From positions 1-16,220 of the forward strand of contig FR881917.1 in NCBI GenBank assembly GCA_000435615.1: DNA of 16,220 nucleotides, written 5' to 3'. The translations under genes and the position numbers were made by a program. This stretch comes from Firmicutes bacterium CAG:238 (lineage in GTDB: Bacteria; Bacillota; Clostridia; Peptostreptococcales; Anaerovoracaceae). The notes beneath the pieces were generated by a model. That model ran no database searches. It was not told where the DNA came from and worked only from the letters and a program-made list of their open reading frames with translations. Below, one piece after another: positions 1 to 7,152 of the stretch; the stretch's first letter is position 1; each line of letters begins with the position of its first letter.

Positions 1-62
1 TTTACGGAACCGCCTCTGCTTCGTTATGTGCCCTTTTGTCCTAAGCTTATGTTGTTTCTATC

Positions 63-1412
63 TTATACAAGACCCTGGCCCATCATAGCTTCTGCAACTT
101 TTTCGAAACCTGCGATGTTAGCGCCTTTTACGAGGTCGTACTTGCCGTAGTATTTCTCGGAAGCTTCCTTACAAGCCTTATGAATGTTAATCATGATCTG
201 GTGAAGCTGATCATAAACATCCTGGTGCTGATATACAGTATGGCTTGCGTTCTGGCCCATTTCGATGCAGGAGCAAGCTACGCCGCCTGCGTTTGCAGCC
301 TTAGCAGGACCAACAACGATGCCATGTTCCTGTAAGTATTCAAGAGCTTCATTAGTAGTAGGCATGTTAGCACCTTCGCAGTAGAACTTAGCACCGCTTT
401 CAACGATGTGCTTAGCATCTTCCATCTGAACTTCGTTCTGAGTTGCACATGGAATGTAGAGGTCAGCCTTAACTTCCCAAGGCTTCTTGCCTGCGAAGAA
501 TTTAGCGTTAGGATATTTATCCGCGTAAGGAGCGCAGATGTTCTTGCCGGATGCTCTGAGTTCAAGCAGAGTGTCAAGCTTATCCTGTGTGTTGATTCCA
601 TCCGGATCATAGATATATCCATCCGGGCCGGAGAATGCAATGAGGTTAGCGCCGAGCTGCTGGAGTTTCCAAGCAGTACCCCAAGCTACGTTACCGAAAC
701 CGGAGATAACAACTGTCTTACCCTTGATGTCTTCGCCGTTTGCCTTCAGCATTTCCTCTGCGTACCAAACGATACCGAAACCTGTAGCTTCAGTTCTTCC
801 GAGGCATCCGCCGTAAGGGATTCCCTTGCCTGTTAAAACGCCGCCGTCGAATCTGTTTGTGATTCTCTTGTACTGTCCGAATAAGTAACCGATTTCTCTT
901 CCGCCAACACCGAGGTCACCTGCAGGAACGTCAGTGTCAGGTCCGATATGTCTGTATAATTCTGTCATGAATGCCTGGCAGAATCTCATGATTTCAGCAT
1001 CGCTCTTGCCGTTCGGGTCAAAGTCGGAACCGCCCTTGCCGCCGCCGATAGGAAGTCCTGTTAAGGAGTTCTTGAAAATTTGTTCGAAACCTAAGAACTT
1101 GATGATTCCGGGATATACGTTCGGTGCGAATCTTAAACCGCCCTTGTAAGGTCCGATTGCGGAATTGAATTCATATCTGTAACCCTTGTTAACCTGAGTC
1201 TTGCCCTGGTCGTCTACCCATACAACTCTGAAAGTGATTCCTCTTTCAGGTTCTACCAATCTTTCGAGTAAGCCTGCTTTTTCGTATTCAGGATGTGCGT
1301 CCATAACAGGCGCCAGTGAAGTTAAAACCTCTTCTACTGTCTGATGAAATTCAACCTCTCCCGGGTTGTGCTTCTTGCACTCATCAATTACTCTTTCAAC
1401 ATAAGTTGCCAT
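63..1412 (-). CDS. gdhA: Glutamate dehydrogenase, probably NAD-dependent (449 aa)
   Basis: Catalyses the reversible oxidative deamination of glutamate to 2-oxoglutarate and ammonia in the cytoplasm. The length is normal for hexameric family I GDH. The Clostridium symbiosum active-site residues all have counterparts: K90 (GPYKGG), K114 (QIFKNS), catalytic K126 (PIGGGKGGS), D166 (DVPAGDLGVGG), and V378/S381 near the C-terminus. The Rossmann domain begins near residue 232 with GFGNVAWG (238-245), followed by SGPDGYIYD (261-269). This matches the NAD-specific clostridial enzyme rather than the SDSSG type of NADP enzymes, so NAD preference is inferred. I chose the ATG at 1412-1410 because AGAGGAG lies 7 nt upstream; an in-frame ATG 13 codons earlier has no such site. 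The stop is TAA at 65-63. The gene stands alone and divergent from the D-cysteine desulfhydrase. No terminator is visible in the 62 bp between its stop and the window edge. Family call is very secure, coenzyme less so. Confidence 0.96.
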   Translation of the reverse strand: MATYVERVIDECKKHNPGEVEFHQTVEEVLTSLAPVMDAHPEYEKAGLLERLVEPERGITFRVVWVDDQGKTQVNKGYRYEFNSAIGPYKGGLRFAPNVYPGIIKFLGFEQIFKNSLTGLPIGGGKGGSDFDPNGKSDAEIMRFCQAFMTELYRHIGPDTDVPAGDLGVGGREIGYLFGQYKRITNRFDGGVLTGKGIPYGGCLGRTEATGFGIVWYAEEMLKANGEDIKGKTVVISGFGNVAWGTAWKLQQLGANLIAFSGPDGYIYDPDGINTQDKLDTLLELRASGKNICAPYADKYPNAKFFAGKKPWEVKADLYIPCATQNEVQMEDAKHIVESGAKFYCEGANMPTTNEALEYLQEHGIVVGPAKAANAGGVACSCIEMGQNASHTVYQHQDVYDQLHQIMINIHKACKEASEKYYGKYDLVKGANIAGFEKVAEAMMGQGLV

Positions 1413-1496
1413 TACTAATCTCCTCTTTTCTTTTTTTAAAATAAAAGTCATTTTATACGGAAATCGTTATTAAATAAACGTATTTCTCTCAACTAA

Positions 1497-1525
1497 AATG
1501 TAACACTTTGACCAAACAATGTCAA
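1497..1525 (-). promoter_or_regulatory. Sigma-A promoter of gdhA
   Basis: On the minus strand TTGACA (1525-1520, perfect -35) is followed after 17 nt by TACATT (1502-1497). The -10 is preceded by TGT, giving an extended -10 (TGTTACATT). Predicted start is near 1490, leaving a roughly 78-nt AT-rich leader before the gdhA ATG. No clear operator or riboswitch is visible in that leader; ATACG (1455-1459) and CGTAT (1479-1483) form only a weak inverted pair. Confidence 0.7.
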
Positions 1526-1571
1526 CACTGTGTATACAAGATTTTGCTGTATTTTTTGTCGAACAAAACGG

Positions 1572-1600
1572 TTGACTTGCAGGCGCGGATTGAATAAAAT
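1572..1600 (+). promoter_or_regulatory. Sigma-A promoter of the D-cysteine desulfhydrase gene
   Basis: TTGACT (1572-1577), a 17-nt spacer, then TAAAAT (1595-1600). Each box matches consensus at five of six positions. The predicted start is near 1607, giving a short leader of about 36 nt that contains AAGGAGGT. It is divergent from the gdhA promoter, and the two -35 boxes are about 47 bp apart. Confidence 0.7.
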
Positions 1601-1642
1601 AGTGGCAAAGAAAGAGACAAAAGTTTGCAAGGAGGTAGCACG

Positions 1643-2737
1643 ATGCTTTTAGGACACGAAAAAATTTCTTTTCTGCATCTTCCGACGCCGATTGAGCGGC
1701 TTGACAATCTGTCGGCGAAACTGGGAATCAACCTGTATATTAAGCGCGATGACTTGACGCCGCTTGCGGCAGGCGGAAATAAGCTGAGGAAGCTTGAATA
1801 TTTTTTGGCCGATGCGAAGGCGAAGGGGGCAACCATGCTGCTCACCGTGGGCGGGGCACAGACAAATCACGGCAGACTGACATGCGCGGTTGCACGCAAA
1901 TACGGCATGAAGGCTGCAATCGTATGTGTTGACGAGTATCCGGGCGAGCTTTCGGCAAACCTTCTTCTTGACGGAATGATGGGCTGCGATGTATGGCTTC
2001 GAAAGAAAGACCCTGCCGGCACAAAGCCGGAAGGAGCGCTTCTCAGGGAAACCGTTGCCGAAGTTACGAAGAATTATGAGAAGCAAGGCGAGAAAGTATA
2101 TTACATTCCGATGGGCGGCTCCAACGAGCTCGGGATTTTGGGATATTATGAGTGTGCAGTGGAAACGGCACGGCAGCTCGCGGAGTCCGGAATCGCGTCC
2201 GGCAGCAGGGAATTTCCCCGTTTGATTACGACGGTCGGAAGCATGGGAACTTACATGGGACTTTTCACAGGGATTCGAATGGAAAATCTTCCGCTCAGGC
2301 TCACGGGCATCGGCATTATGCCGTACGAAAACGGGATCAGGACCTATGCGAAGAACTATTTTGACAAAGTGTGCGGTTTTTACGGTTTTGACACGACATG
2401 CGGCAGAGCGTCCGGAGTGACCGAGAACGATTTTGACATCACGGATAAATATGACCGAGGAGCATACAATAACCCTTGCAAAGAGGTGCGTGAAGCAATG
2501 TACCTTGCCGCAGAGAAGGAAGCACTCATTCTTGACCCGTGTTACACCGGAAAATGCTTCGCAGGAATGGTTGAAATGGTTAAGAAAGGCGAAATTGCAC
2601 AGGATGAGACGGTGATTTTTCTGCATACGGGCGGCATGCCGGGAATCAACACACCTTTTCACAGAGCGGAAATCGAAAAAGAACGTGACAAGTTCATAAA
2701 TGTGCTTGACGAAAACGGGTGTATTGTGGTAAGATAA
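1643..2737 (+). CDS. dcyD: PLP-dependent D-cysteine desulfhydrase family enzyme (364 aa)
   Basis: Belongs to the ACC deaminase/D-cysteine desulfhydrase branch of fold-type II PLP enzymes. The expected reaction is D-cysteine to pyruvate, sulfide and ammonia, in the cytoplasm. K47 in GGNKLRK is the predicted Schiff-base lysine. GGAQTNHGR (70-78) is the substrate-carboxylate loop, and [11 protein letters not shown] (197-207) sits where the PLP phosphate loop is expected. Two positions separate the subfamilies. ACC deaminases carry Glu after the catalytic Tyr and Leu in the HLGG motif; this protein has Thr at both (Y301-T302 in DPCYTGK, T329 in HTGG), as in known D-cysteine desulfhydrases. L-cysteate sulfo-lyase or another D-amino-acid lyase remains possible. 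It is somewhat longer than the roughly 330-aa norm. The ATG at 1643 is chosen because AAGGAGGT lies 6 nt upstream; the in-frame TTG at 1625 precedes that site. It ends 85 bp before rpsO with no terminator seen. Confidence 0.85.
   Translation: MLLGHEKISFLHLPTPIERLDNLSAKLGINLYIKRDDLTPLAAGGNKLRKLEYFLADAKAKGATMLLTVGGAQTNHGRLTCAVARKYGMKAAIVCVDEYPGELSANLLLDGMMGCDVWLRKKDPAGTKPEGALLRETVAEVTKNYEKQGEKVYYIPMGGSNELGILGYYECAVETARQLAESGIASGSREFPRLITTVGSMGTYMGLFTGIRMENLPLRLTGIGIMPYENGIRTYAKNYFDKVCGFYGFDTTCGRASGVTENDFDITDKYDRGAYNNPCKEVREAMYLAAEKEALILDPCYTGKCFAGMVEMVKKGEIAQDETVIFLHTGGMPGINTPFHRAEIEKERDKFINVLDENGCIVVR
2706..2735 (+). promoter_or_regulatory. Candidate rpsO promoter inside the end of dcyD
   Basis: TTGACG (2706-2711), 18-nt spacer, TAAGAT (2730-2735). 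The site overlaps the last codons of the desulfhydrase gene. Start would fall near 2742, just upstream of the rpsO leader hairpin. The -10 is only a 4/6 match, so this is tentative; rpsO could also be read through from the upstream gene, since no terminator separates them. Confidence 0.35.
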
Positions 2738-2753
2738 ATTGTTAAAATTTTAC

Positions 2754-2787
2754 CTGTGCTGCGCTTTCGCGACGATCCGGCGCACAG
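2754..2787 (+). promoter_or_regulatory. Possible S15 autoregulatory hairpin in the rpsO leader
   Basis: CTGTGC (2754-2759) pairs perfectly with GCACAG (2782-2787). A 2x2 internal mismatch and two further C-G pairs (2762-2763 with 2778-2779) lie inside. An alternative inner hairpin is GCG (2761-2763) with CGC (2768-2770). It lies 35 nt before the S15 start codon. In several bacterial phyla S15 binds structured rpsO leaders to repress its own translation. I cannot match this one to a described S15 leader class, so the role is inferred from position and pairing. Confidence 0.35.
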
Positions 2788-2822
2788 CCCGGCAGCAGGC
2801 GTATTTAGAAAAGGAGAATAAC

Positions 2823-3089
2823 ATGATTACGAAAGAAATGAAACAGCAGATTATCAAAGATTATCAGCTCAAAGAGGGAGATACAGGTTCCCCTGAAGTT
2901 CAGATCGCAATTCTTACTTACAGAATCAACGATTTAAACGAACACTTAAAGATTCATAAGAAAGACCACCACTCCAGAAGAGGACTTCTTAAAATGGTAG
3001 GTCAGAGAAGAAACATGCTTGCTTATCTGAAGAAGAACGACCTTGAAAGATACAGAGCTTTAATCGCTCGTTTAGGTTTAAGAAAGTAA
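2823..3089 (+). CDS. rpsO: 30S ribosomal protein S15 (88 aa)
   Basis: S15 binds 16S rRNA in the central domain and helps form the platform of the small subunit. The sequence is textbook: [17 protein letters not shown] (residues 19-35), then [16 protein letters not shown] and [12 protein letters not shown], with the family's usual 88-89 residues. The ATG at 2823 is used because AAGGAG (2811-2816) sits 6 nt upstream; an in-frame upstream ATG at 2739 would add an unrelated N-terminus running through the leader hairpin. It is followed by a strong terminator and then pnp, the conserved rpsO-pnp order found in many bacteria, which favours co-regulation of ribosome assembly and RNA decay. Confidence 0.98.
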   Translation: MITKEMKQQIIKDYQLKEGDTGSPEVQIAILTYRINDLNEHLKIHKKDHHSRRGLLKMVGQRRNMLAYLKKNDLERYRALIARLGLRK

Positions 3090-3111
3090 GTTTCGGTTTT
3101 ACTGTAAATTT

Positions 3112-3145
3112 AAGCGGGGCGATAAGAAACCCCGCTTTTATTTTT
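3112..3145 (+). terminator. Rho-independent terminator after rpsO
   Basis: An 8-bp stem AAGCGGGG (3112-3119) / CCCCGCTT (3130-3137) with a 10-nt loop is followed by a T-rich tail to 3145. It lies 22 nt after the rpsO stop. It should separate most rpsO transcripts from pnp, or act as a partial terminator lowering pnp relative to rpsO. I found no convincing separate pnp promoter after it. Confidence 0.85.
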
Positions 3146-3166
3146 AATAATATGACACATAGAAAA

Positions 3167-3255
3167 CGCATGCCCGAAGTCAGTATGATGTGACTCTCTG
3201 AAAGAACTCATGCAGGATGAGCTTTTTCCGAGAGTCATACGAAATCCGGGCTGCG
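3167..3255 (+). promoter_or_regulatory. Structured pnp 5' leader with long imperfect hairpin
   Basis: An inner hairpin spans 3189-3239. TGTGACTCTC pairs with GAGAGTCATA over 10 bp including one G-U. After a mismatch, GAAAGA (3200-3205) pairs with TTTTTC (3223-3228), and after another mismatch CTCAT pairs with ATGAG around loop GCAGG (3212-3216). That is about 21 pairs in 51 nt. Outside it, CGCA-T-GCCCG (3167-3176, one bulged T) pairs with CGGGCTGCG (3247-3255), bringing the base close to the pnp ribosome binding site. In E. coli a long pnp leader stem is cut by RNase III and PNPase then represses its own mRNA. The same role here is inference from structure and position. Confidence 0.6.
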
Positions 3256-3277
3256 CGAAAAAAACAGGAGGGTGAAA

Positions 3278-5398
3278 ATGCCTAGATTTACAGATTACAG
3301 AACATTTAAGTACCCGCTCGGCGGAAGACTTCTGCAGATTGAAATCGGCAAGGTCTGCGAGCAGGCAAACGGACAGGCTTGGGTGCGCTACGGCGACACG
3401 GTTGTAAACGTAACCGTATGCTGCTCCAAAGAGCCAAAGGAAGGAATTGATTTCTTCCCGCTCAGCTGCGATTTTGAAGAGAGAATGTACTCGGTAGGAA
3501 AGATTCCGGGTGGATTCATCAAGAGAGAAGGAAGACCTTCGGAACACGCGATTCTGACATCCAGACTCATGGACAGACCGCTCAGACCTTTGTTCCCGAA
3601 GGGATTCTACAATGATGTTGTCGTTGTTGCGACCTGCATGTCGGTTGACCAGGACTGCAGCCCTGAAATTGCTGCAATGATCGGCTCATCCATCGCAATC
3701 GCGATTTCCGATATTCCTTGGGACGGCCCTACCGCTTCCGTAAAAGTCGGCAGAGTGGACGGAAGATTTGTTATCAATCCGACTCTTGCGCAGAGAGAAG
3801 TTTCCGATATCGATATGACGGTTGCCGGAACGAAGGAAGCGATTATGATGGTAGAAGCCGGCGCGAAGGAAGTTCCGGAAATGGATATGCTTGATGCAAT
3901 TCTTTTCGCACATGAAGAGATCAAGAAAATTGTTGAATTCATCGACCAGATTGTTGTTGAAGTCGGTAAGCCGAAGATGGAAGTCGAACTTTACAAGCCG
4001 CTTGAAGAAATCGACGCAGCAGTAAGAGAATACGCGACTCCGAAGATGAGAGAAGCCATCCATACGGTTGACAAGCTTGAAAGACTTGACAACATGGATG
4101 CTGTTGAAGTTGAAACCAAAGAGCATTTTGCAGAAACTTATCCGGACAACATGAAGGATATCGACGCGGTTCTCTACAACATTACAAAAGAAACCGTTCG
4201 CGGCATGATTCTTGACGAGGGAATCCGTCCGGACGACAGAAAATGCGATGAAATCAGACCGATTTTCTGCGAAACGGGACTTCTTCCGAGAGTTCACGGA
4301 ACCGGACTTTTCAAGAGAGGTCAGACGCAGGTGCTTTCTTCCTGCACGCTGGCTCCGGCATCCGAAGCACAGACAATCGATGGAATTACGGAACAGACAG
4401 AAAAGAGATATATTCACCACTACAACTTCCCGGGTTACTCCACAGGCGAGGCAAAATCACCTCGTTCCCCGGGCAGAAGAGAAATCGGTCACGGTGCACT
4501 TGCTGAAAGAGCTTTGATTCCGGTTATTCCGCCGGTTGAAGAATTCCCTTATGCAATCCGTGTGGTATCCGATGTCTTATCCTCCAACGGCTCGACTTCG
4601 ATGGGTTCGACCTGCGGCTCCTGCCTTGCTCTGATGGATGCAGGTGTTCCGATTAAGAGACCGGTTGCAGGTATCGCAATGGGACTGATTGAAAGAGTAA
4701 AGGAAGACGGAAGCTCCGAATTCGCAATTTTGAGCGACATCCAGGGCATGGAAGACTTCCTCGGCGATATGGACTTCAAGGTAACGGGTACGGAAGTCGG
4801 CGTAACGGCAATCCAGATGGATATCAAGGTTCATGGCTTATCCCGTGACATTCTCGAAAAGGCACTCAGACAGGCGAAGGAAGGCAGAATGTTCATCATG
4901 GGTAAGATGCTCGAAGAAATCCCTGCTCCGCGTCCGGAAATGTCCAAGTACGCACCGCGTGCGCTTTCCATGATGATTAACCCTGACAAGATCAGAATCG
5001 TCATCGGCAAGGGCGGTGAAACGATTAACGGACTCGTTGAAAAGTACGATGTTAAGATTGACATCAACGACGAAGGTCTGGTTTCCATCTACGGAACAGA
5101 TGCAGCAAACACCGAAGCCTGCAAGCACGAAATCGAAATCCTTACCAAGGATGTCGAAGTCGGCGAAATCTACGAAGGCAAGGTTACGAGAATCCTCAGC
5201 ACTGCGAAAGGCTCTGTAGGTGCATTCGTTGAAATCCTTCCGGGCAAAGAAGGCCTGCTGCACATTTCCAGAATGGCGAAGGAAAGAGTAGCGAAGGTAG
5301 AAGATGTTATGAATGTCGGCGATACCGTAAAAGTTAAGGTATTTGAAATCGACAGCCAGAACAGAATCAACCTTACGAGAAAAGATATACTTGAATAA
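3278..5398 (+). CDS. pnp: Polyribonucleotide nucleotidyltransferase (PNPase, 706 aa)
   Basis: 3'-to-5' phosphorolytic exoribonuclease that degrades mRNA to nucleoside diphosphates; normally a homotrimer that can join a degradosome. The full architecture is present: first RNase PH domain (about 10-145), an all-helical linker (about 240-310), second RNase PH domain (about 320-545), KH domain (about 565-625, with the VIGKGGETI loop) and S1 domain (about 628-702, GEIYEGKVTRI to RINLTRKD). The active domain has SPGRREIGHGALAERAL (397-413), and D487 and D493 in LSDIQGMEDFLGDMDF align with the catalytic D486/D492 of the E. coli enzyme. The ATG at 3278 has AGGAGG (3266-3271) 6 nt upstream; the in-frame GTG at 3272 abuts that site and is not usable. 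It follows rpsO, with a structured leader between, and ends 8 nt before a strong terminator. Confidence 0.98.
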   Translation: MPRFTDYRTFKYPLGGRLLQIEIGKVCEQANGQAWVRYGDTVVNVTVCCSKEPKEGIDFFPLSCDFEERMYSVGKIPGGFIKREGRPSEHAILTSRLMDRPLRPLFPKGFYNDVVVVATCMSVDQDCSPEIAAMIGSSIAIAISDIPWDGPTASVKVGRVDGRFVINPTLAQREVSDIDMTVAGTKEAIMMVEAGAKEVPEMDMLDAILFAHEEIKKIVEFIDQIVVEVGKPKMEVELYKPLEEIDAAVREYATPKMREAIHTVDKLERLDNMDAVEVETKEHFAETYPDNMKDIDAVLYNITKETVRGMILDEGIRPDDRKCDEIRPIFCETGLLPRVHGTGLFKRGQTQVLSSCTLAPASEAQTIDGITEQTEKRYIHHYNFPGYSTGEAKSPRSPGRREIGHGALAERALIPVIPPVEEFPYAIRVVSDVLSSNGSTSMGSTCGSCLALMDAGVPIKRPVAGIAMGLIERVKEDGSSEFAILSDIQGMEDFLGDMDFKVTGTEVGVTAIQMDIKVHGLSRDILEKALRQAKEGRMFIMGKMLEEIPAPRPEMSKYAPRALSMMINPDKIRIVIGKGGETINGLVEKYDVKIDINDEGLVSIYGTDAANTEACKHEIEILTKDVEVGEIYEGKVTRILSTAKGSVGAFVEILPGKEGLLHISRMAKERVAKVEDVMNVGDTVKVKVFEIDSQNRINLTRKDILE

Positions 5399-5406
5399 TT
5401 GATTTT

Positions 5407-5434
5407 TAACAGAGGGCTTCGGCCCTCTGTTTTT
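5407..5434 (+). terminator. Rho-independent terminator after pnp
   Basis: ACAGAGGGC (5409-5417) pairs perfectly with GCCCTCTGT (5422-5430) across a TTCG tetraloop, extended by two A-T pairs and a T run to 5434. This is a strong intrinsic terminator closing the rpsO-pnp unit. Confidence 0.93.
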
Positions 5435-5478
5435 GTGCAGGCGGCCAAGATCAGTTGTGGCAAACCGCAGGGGCCGAG

Positions 5479-5528
5479 ATAGCATTTACACGACACGCTT
5501 CCTCAGGCGAAAAATAGCATTTGCACGA
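5479..5528. repeat. Two-copy 15-bp direct repeat, 35-bp period
   Basis: ATAGCATTTACACGA (5479-5493) and ATAGCATTTGCACGA (5514-5528) differ at one base. A short inverted relative, TCGTGTA, follows near 5553-5559. Two copies are too few to be a CRISPR array. It may mark an interspersed intergenic repeat or a protein-binding region. Confidence 0.5.
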
Positions 5529-5627
5529 AGAATGCCTCTGTAGAAGGGGTGTTTCGTGTATCCGGGGGATTCCGGAAGAGAATCAACTGTATTGCAAAAA
5601 AATGTTAAAAAAATACCCGGCAGAAAC

Positions 5628-5641
5628 GTTGAAATTTCAAC
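5628..5641. repeat. 14-bp perfect palindrome
   Basis: GTTGAAATTTCAAC reads the same on both strands and lies in the AT-rich part of the pnp-AEC gap. It resembles a dimeric regulator site but has no adjacent start of a recognised gene, so no function is assigned. Confidence 0.4.
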
Positions 5642-6051
5642 ATCCCAAAATATGACATTTTTGTAAAGGGTAAACGCAAGCCATAAATCCGGCATAAAAC
5701 AAGCTCAAAAGTGTGAAAAACAGACAAAAATACACGAAGAGGGGGTATATATGAGGTGCTTGGTGGGAATTGCCTAATTTTTCCAGCTTTCCTGAAGCAT
5801 CCCAAGACAAAAAAAGTGCAGGAAGCTGCTCCCAATGACAAAGCTGAGCTTTTCCAATCGCAGGAACTATCTGCACCCCGCGGAGGAGCTCAATCTTATT
5901 AAAATGACCATCCCGGACAAGCCAAGCAGCAGGAACCAAAGGTATGTGAGGGTGTAGCTTTTGGTGCATTCAAACCGTCTCTACGCAGCGTCGATTGCAG
6001 GCGCGGGCACGGAATGCTCGTGTGGTACAGCACGCAGCAGGGGCTGTTTTA

Positions 6052-7026
6052 TCAGCTCAAATAAAACTGTGTCAGCAGCGTCGCAAAGAGCGGTATCGTG
6101 CCTACGGACAGAAGCGTCGTAATTGCAATGAGTTTCGCTGCGGTAAGAGAGCCTTTGCCCTCCATCGCACAAACCGGGGCAGTCGCAACAGCCGACGGAA
6201 AGACAGCGGCGAAAATGAGTGCAGTCTTGACATAAGCCGAGAGCGGCAGCCAGTTTACACATAAGAAAACAAGAACGGGAAGAAGAAGCATTTTTACAAG
6301 TGAAAATGCGAGAATCTTGCCGTTTTTTATAATTGACAAAAGATTATTTTCCGAAAGCTGGATGCCGACAAGCAGCATGGAAAGCGGAATCGTGGCGTCG
6401 CCAAGAGTTTTGACGGACTCAAAGAGCGTCGTCGGAAGATGCAGCCCGCAAAAGAGCATGATAAGTGCAATGAGACTTGCGACGGCATTCGGATTTGCAA
6501 ATGATTTAAAAAAAGCCTTCAGGCGATTTTGCTCAGAGGAAACGGATGCTGTTTCGGAATGCTTTTCGCCGATTTTAATCATGGACGGACCGGCCGAATA
6601 CAGATAAACGGTCAGTACGACATTGTGCATTACAATCAGGTAGAAGATATCCTGCCCGAAAAGAGCAAGAGTCACCGGAAAACCCATAAATCCCGTGTTT
6701 ACGGAACCGAAGGAATATGCCCAGACACCGACTTCTGCGTCGGGCCGAATGCGAAGAATATATTTCGAAAACAGAAAGCCCACAATTCCGGCCAAAACGA
6801 AAAATAAAGCAGCACCGACAAGCGTTTGAATCGTCGCAGTGAAAGTGTCGTCCGTCAGTTCTTTTGATGTTATGGAAGAGAGAATCATGCACGGAGTGAT
6901 TATTTGTATCAGAAGAATGTTGAGCGTTTTGTCGGCTCCGGCAGGGAGAACTTTGATTTTGCCCACAAAGTATCCCGCAGCGATGAGTAAAAATATTGCC
7001 AAAACTTTATTGATAACCAAAACCAT
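6052..7026 (-). CDS. AEC (auxin efflux carrier) family transporter (324 aa)
   Basis: Integral membrane secondary carrier of the AEC family, whose bacterial members include MdcF-like malonate and other organic-anion or amino-acid carriers. About ten hydrophobic segments span the protein in two halves (for example 7-22, 69-86, 126-143, 182-196, 238-258, 266-284, 298-318). Conserved family motifs are visible: NTGFMGFP (110-117), NP in FANPNA (178-179), and LGDATIPLSMLLVGIQL (208-224). The substrate cannot be read from sequence. The ATG at 7026-7024 is preferred because GGAAGG lies 10 nt upstream; the in-frame TTG six codons earlier has no ribosome binding site. It is transcribed away from the XRE-cupin/pot operon, and the two share a promoter region, so joint control is plausible. 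No terminator is obvious after its stop. Confidence 0.88.
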   Translation of the reverse strand: MVLVINKVLAIFLLIAAGYFVGKIKVLPAGADKTLNILLIQIITPCMILSSITSKELTDDTFTATIQTLVGAALFFVLAGIVGFLFSKYILRIRPDAEVGVWAYSFGSVNTGFMGFPVTLALFGQDIFYLIVMHNVVLTVYLYSAGPSMIKIGEKHSETASVSSEQNRLKAFFKSFANPNAVASLIALIMLFCGLHLPTTLFESVKTLGDATIPLSMLLVGIQLSENNLLSIIKNGKILAFSLVKMLLLPVLVFLCVNWLPLSAYVKTALIFAAVFPSAVATAPVCAMEGKGSLTAAKLIAITTLLSVGTIPLFATLLTQFYLS

Positions 7027-7082
7027 GTGTATTATGCCTTCCAATCTGAAAAAAATAGCAGCACCGCAGGTGCATATTGTCG

Positions 7083-7091
7083 ATTATAGCA
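7083..7091 (-). promoter_or_regulatory. Extended -10 promoter of the AEC carrier gene
   Basis: The minus strand reads TGCTATAAT from 7091 to 7083, a perfect extended -10. The -35 position (about 7111-7106, AAGACT) is poor, as extended -10 promoters tolerate. The transcript should start near 7076, almost at a small hairpin GCACC-TGC-GGTGC (7073-7061). A T7 run follows 5 nt later (7055-7049), so the 5' end may be protected or weakly attenuated. Confidence 0.65.
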
Positions 7092-7109
7092 CTGTTTACG
7101 CAAAAAGTC

Positions 7110-7137
7110 TTGATTTTTTTAAAAAATGCTGTATAAT
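7110..7137 (+). promoter_or_regulatory. Sigma-A promoter of the XRE-cupin/pot operon
   Basis: TTGATT (7110-7115), 16-nt spacer, and a perfect TATAAT (7132-7137). The predicted start is near 7144. Its -35 region overlaps the -35 region of the opposing AEC promoter, so the two polymerase sites probably compete. Confidence 0.75.
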
Positions 7138-7152
7138 TATCATTGCAATTCG

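Larger units (their letters stand above)
5435..6051. other. Unassigned intergenic region of about 617 bp
   Basis: It lies between the pnp terminator and the 3' end of the AEC carrier gene on the opposite strand. No reading frame here has convincing coding features. It holds a two-copy 15-bp near-direct repeat (5479-5528), a 14-bp palindrome (5628-5641) and an AT-rich block (about 5585-5745). GAGGGGG followed by ATG at 5751 opens only an 8-codon frame. A basic 40-codon ORF (5835-5957, plus) has a modest AGGAAG 9 nt upstream, and a 110-codon frame overlaps it on the minus strand (5637-5969); both lack recognisable domains. No tRNA, RNase P, tmRNA or SRP signature was seen. It could be a decayed gene, an interspersed repeat or a noncoding RNA locus. 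Confidence 0.5.

Noticed and set aside
408..836. 142-codon plus-strand frame opposite gdhA
   Set aside because: Antisense to conserved GDH core; no ribosome binding site or domain.
1649..2662. 337-codon open frame on the minus strand inside the desulfhydrase gene
   Set aside because: Exact shadow of a well-supported gene; the translation is rich in Cys, His and Arg with no domain and no ribosome binding site.
3686..4420. 244-codon minus-strand frame inside pnp
   Set aside because: Antisense shadow of conserved PNPase sequence, with no family motif.
5479..5528. CRISPR-like repeat
   Set aside because: Only two imperfect 15-bp copies with one spacer and no cas genes.
5637..5969. 110-codon minus-strand frame downstream of the AEC gene
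   Set aside because: No ribosome binding site or recognisable domain, and its C-terminal part runs through an AT-rich stretch as a chance hydrophobic tail. Kept only as part of the unexplained gap.
7027..7044. TTG start adding six residues to the AEC carrier
   Set aside because: No ribosome binding site precedes it, and the GGAAGG that serves the ATG at 7026 lies inside the extension.
7049..7073. Attenuator-type terminator in the AEC leader
   Set aside because: The stem is only 5 bp and the T run starts 5 nt after it; more likely a small 5' hairpin.
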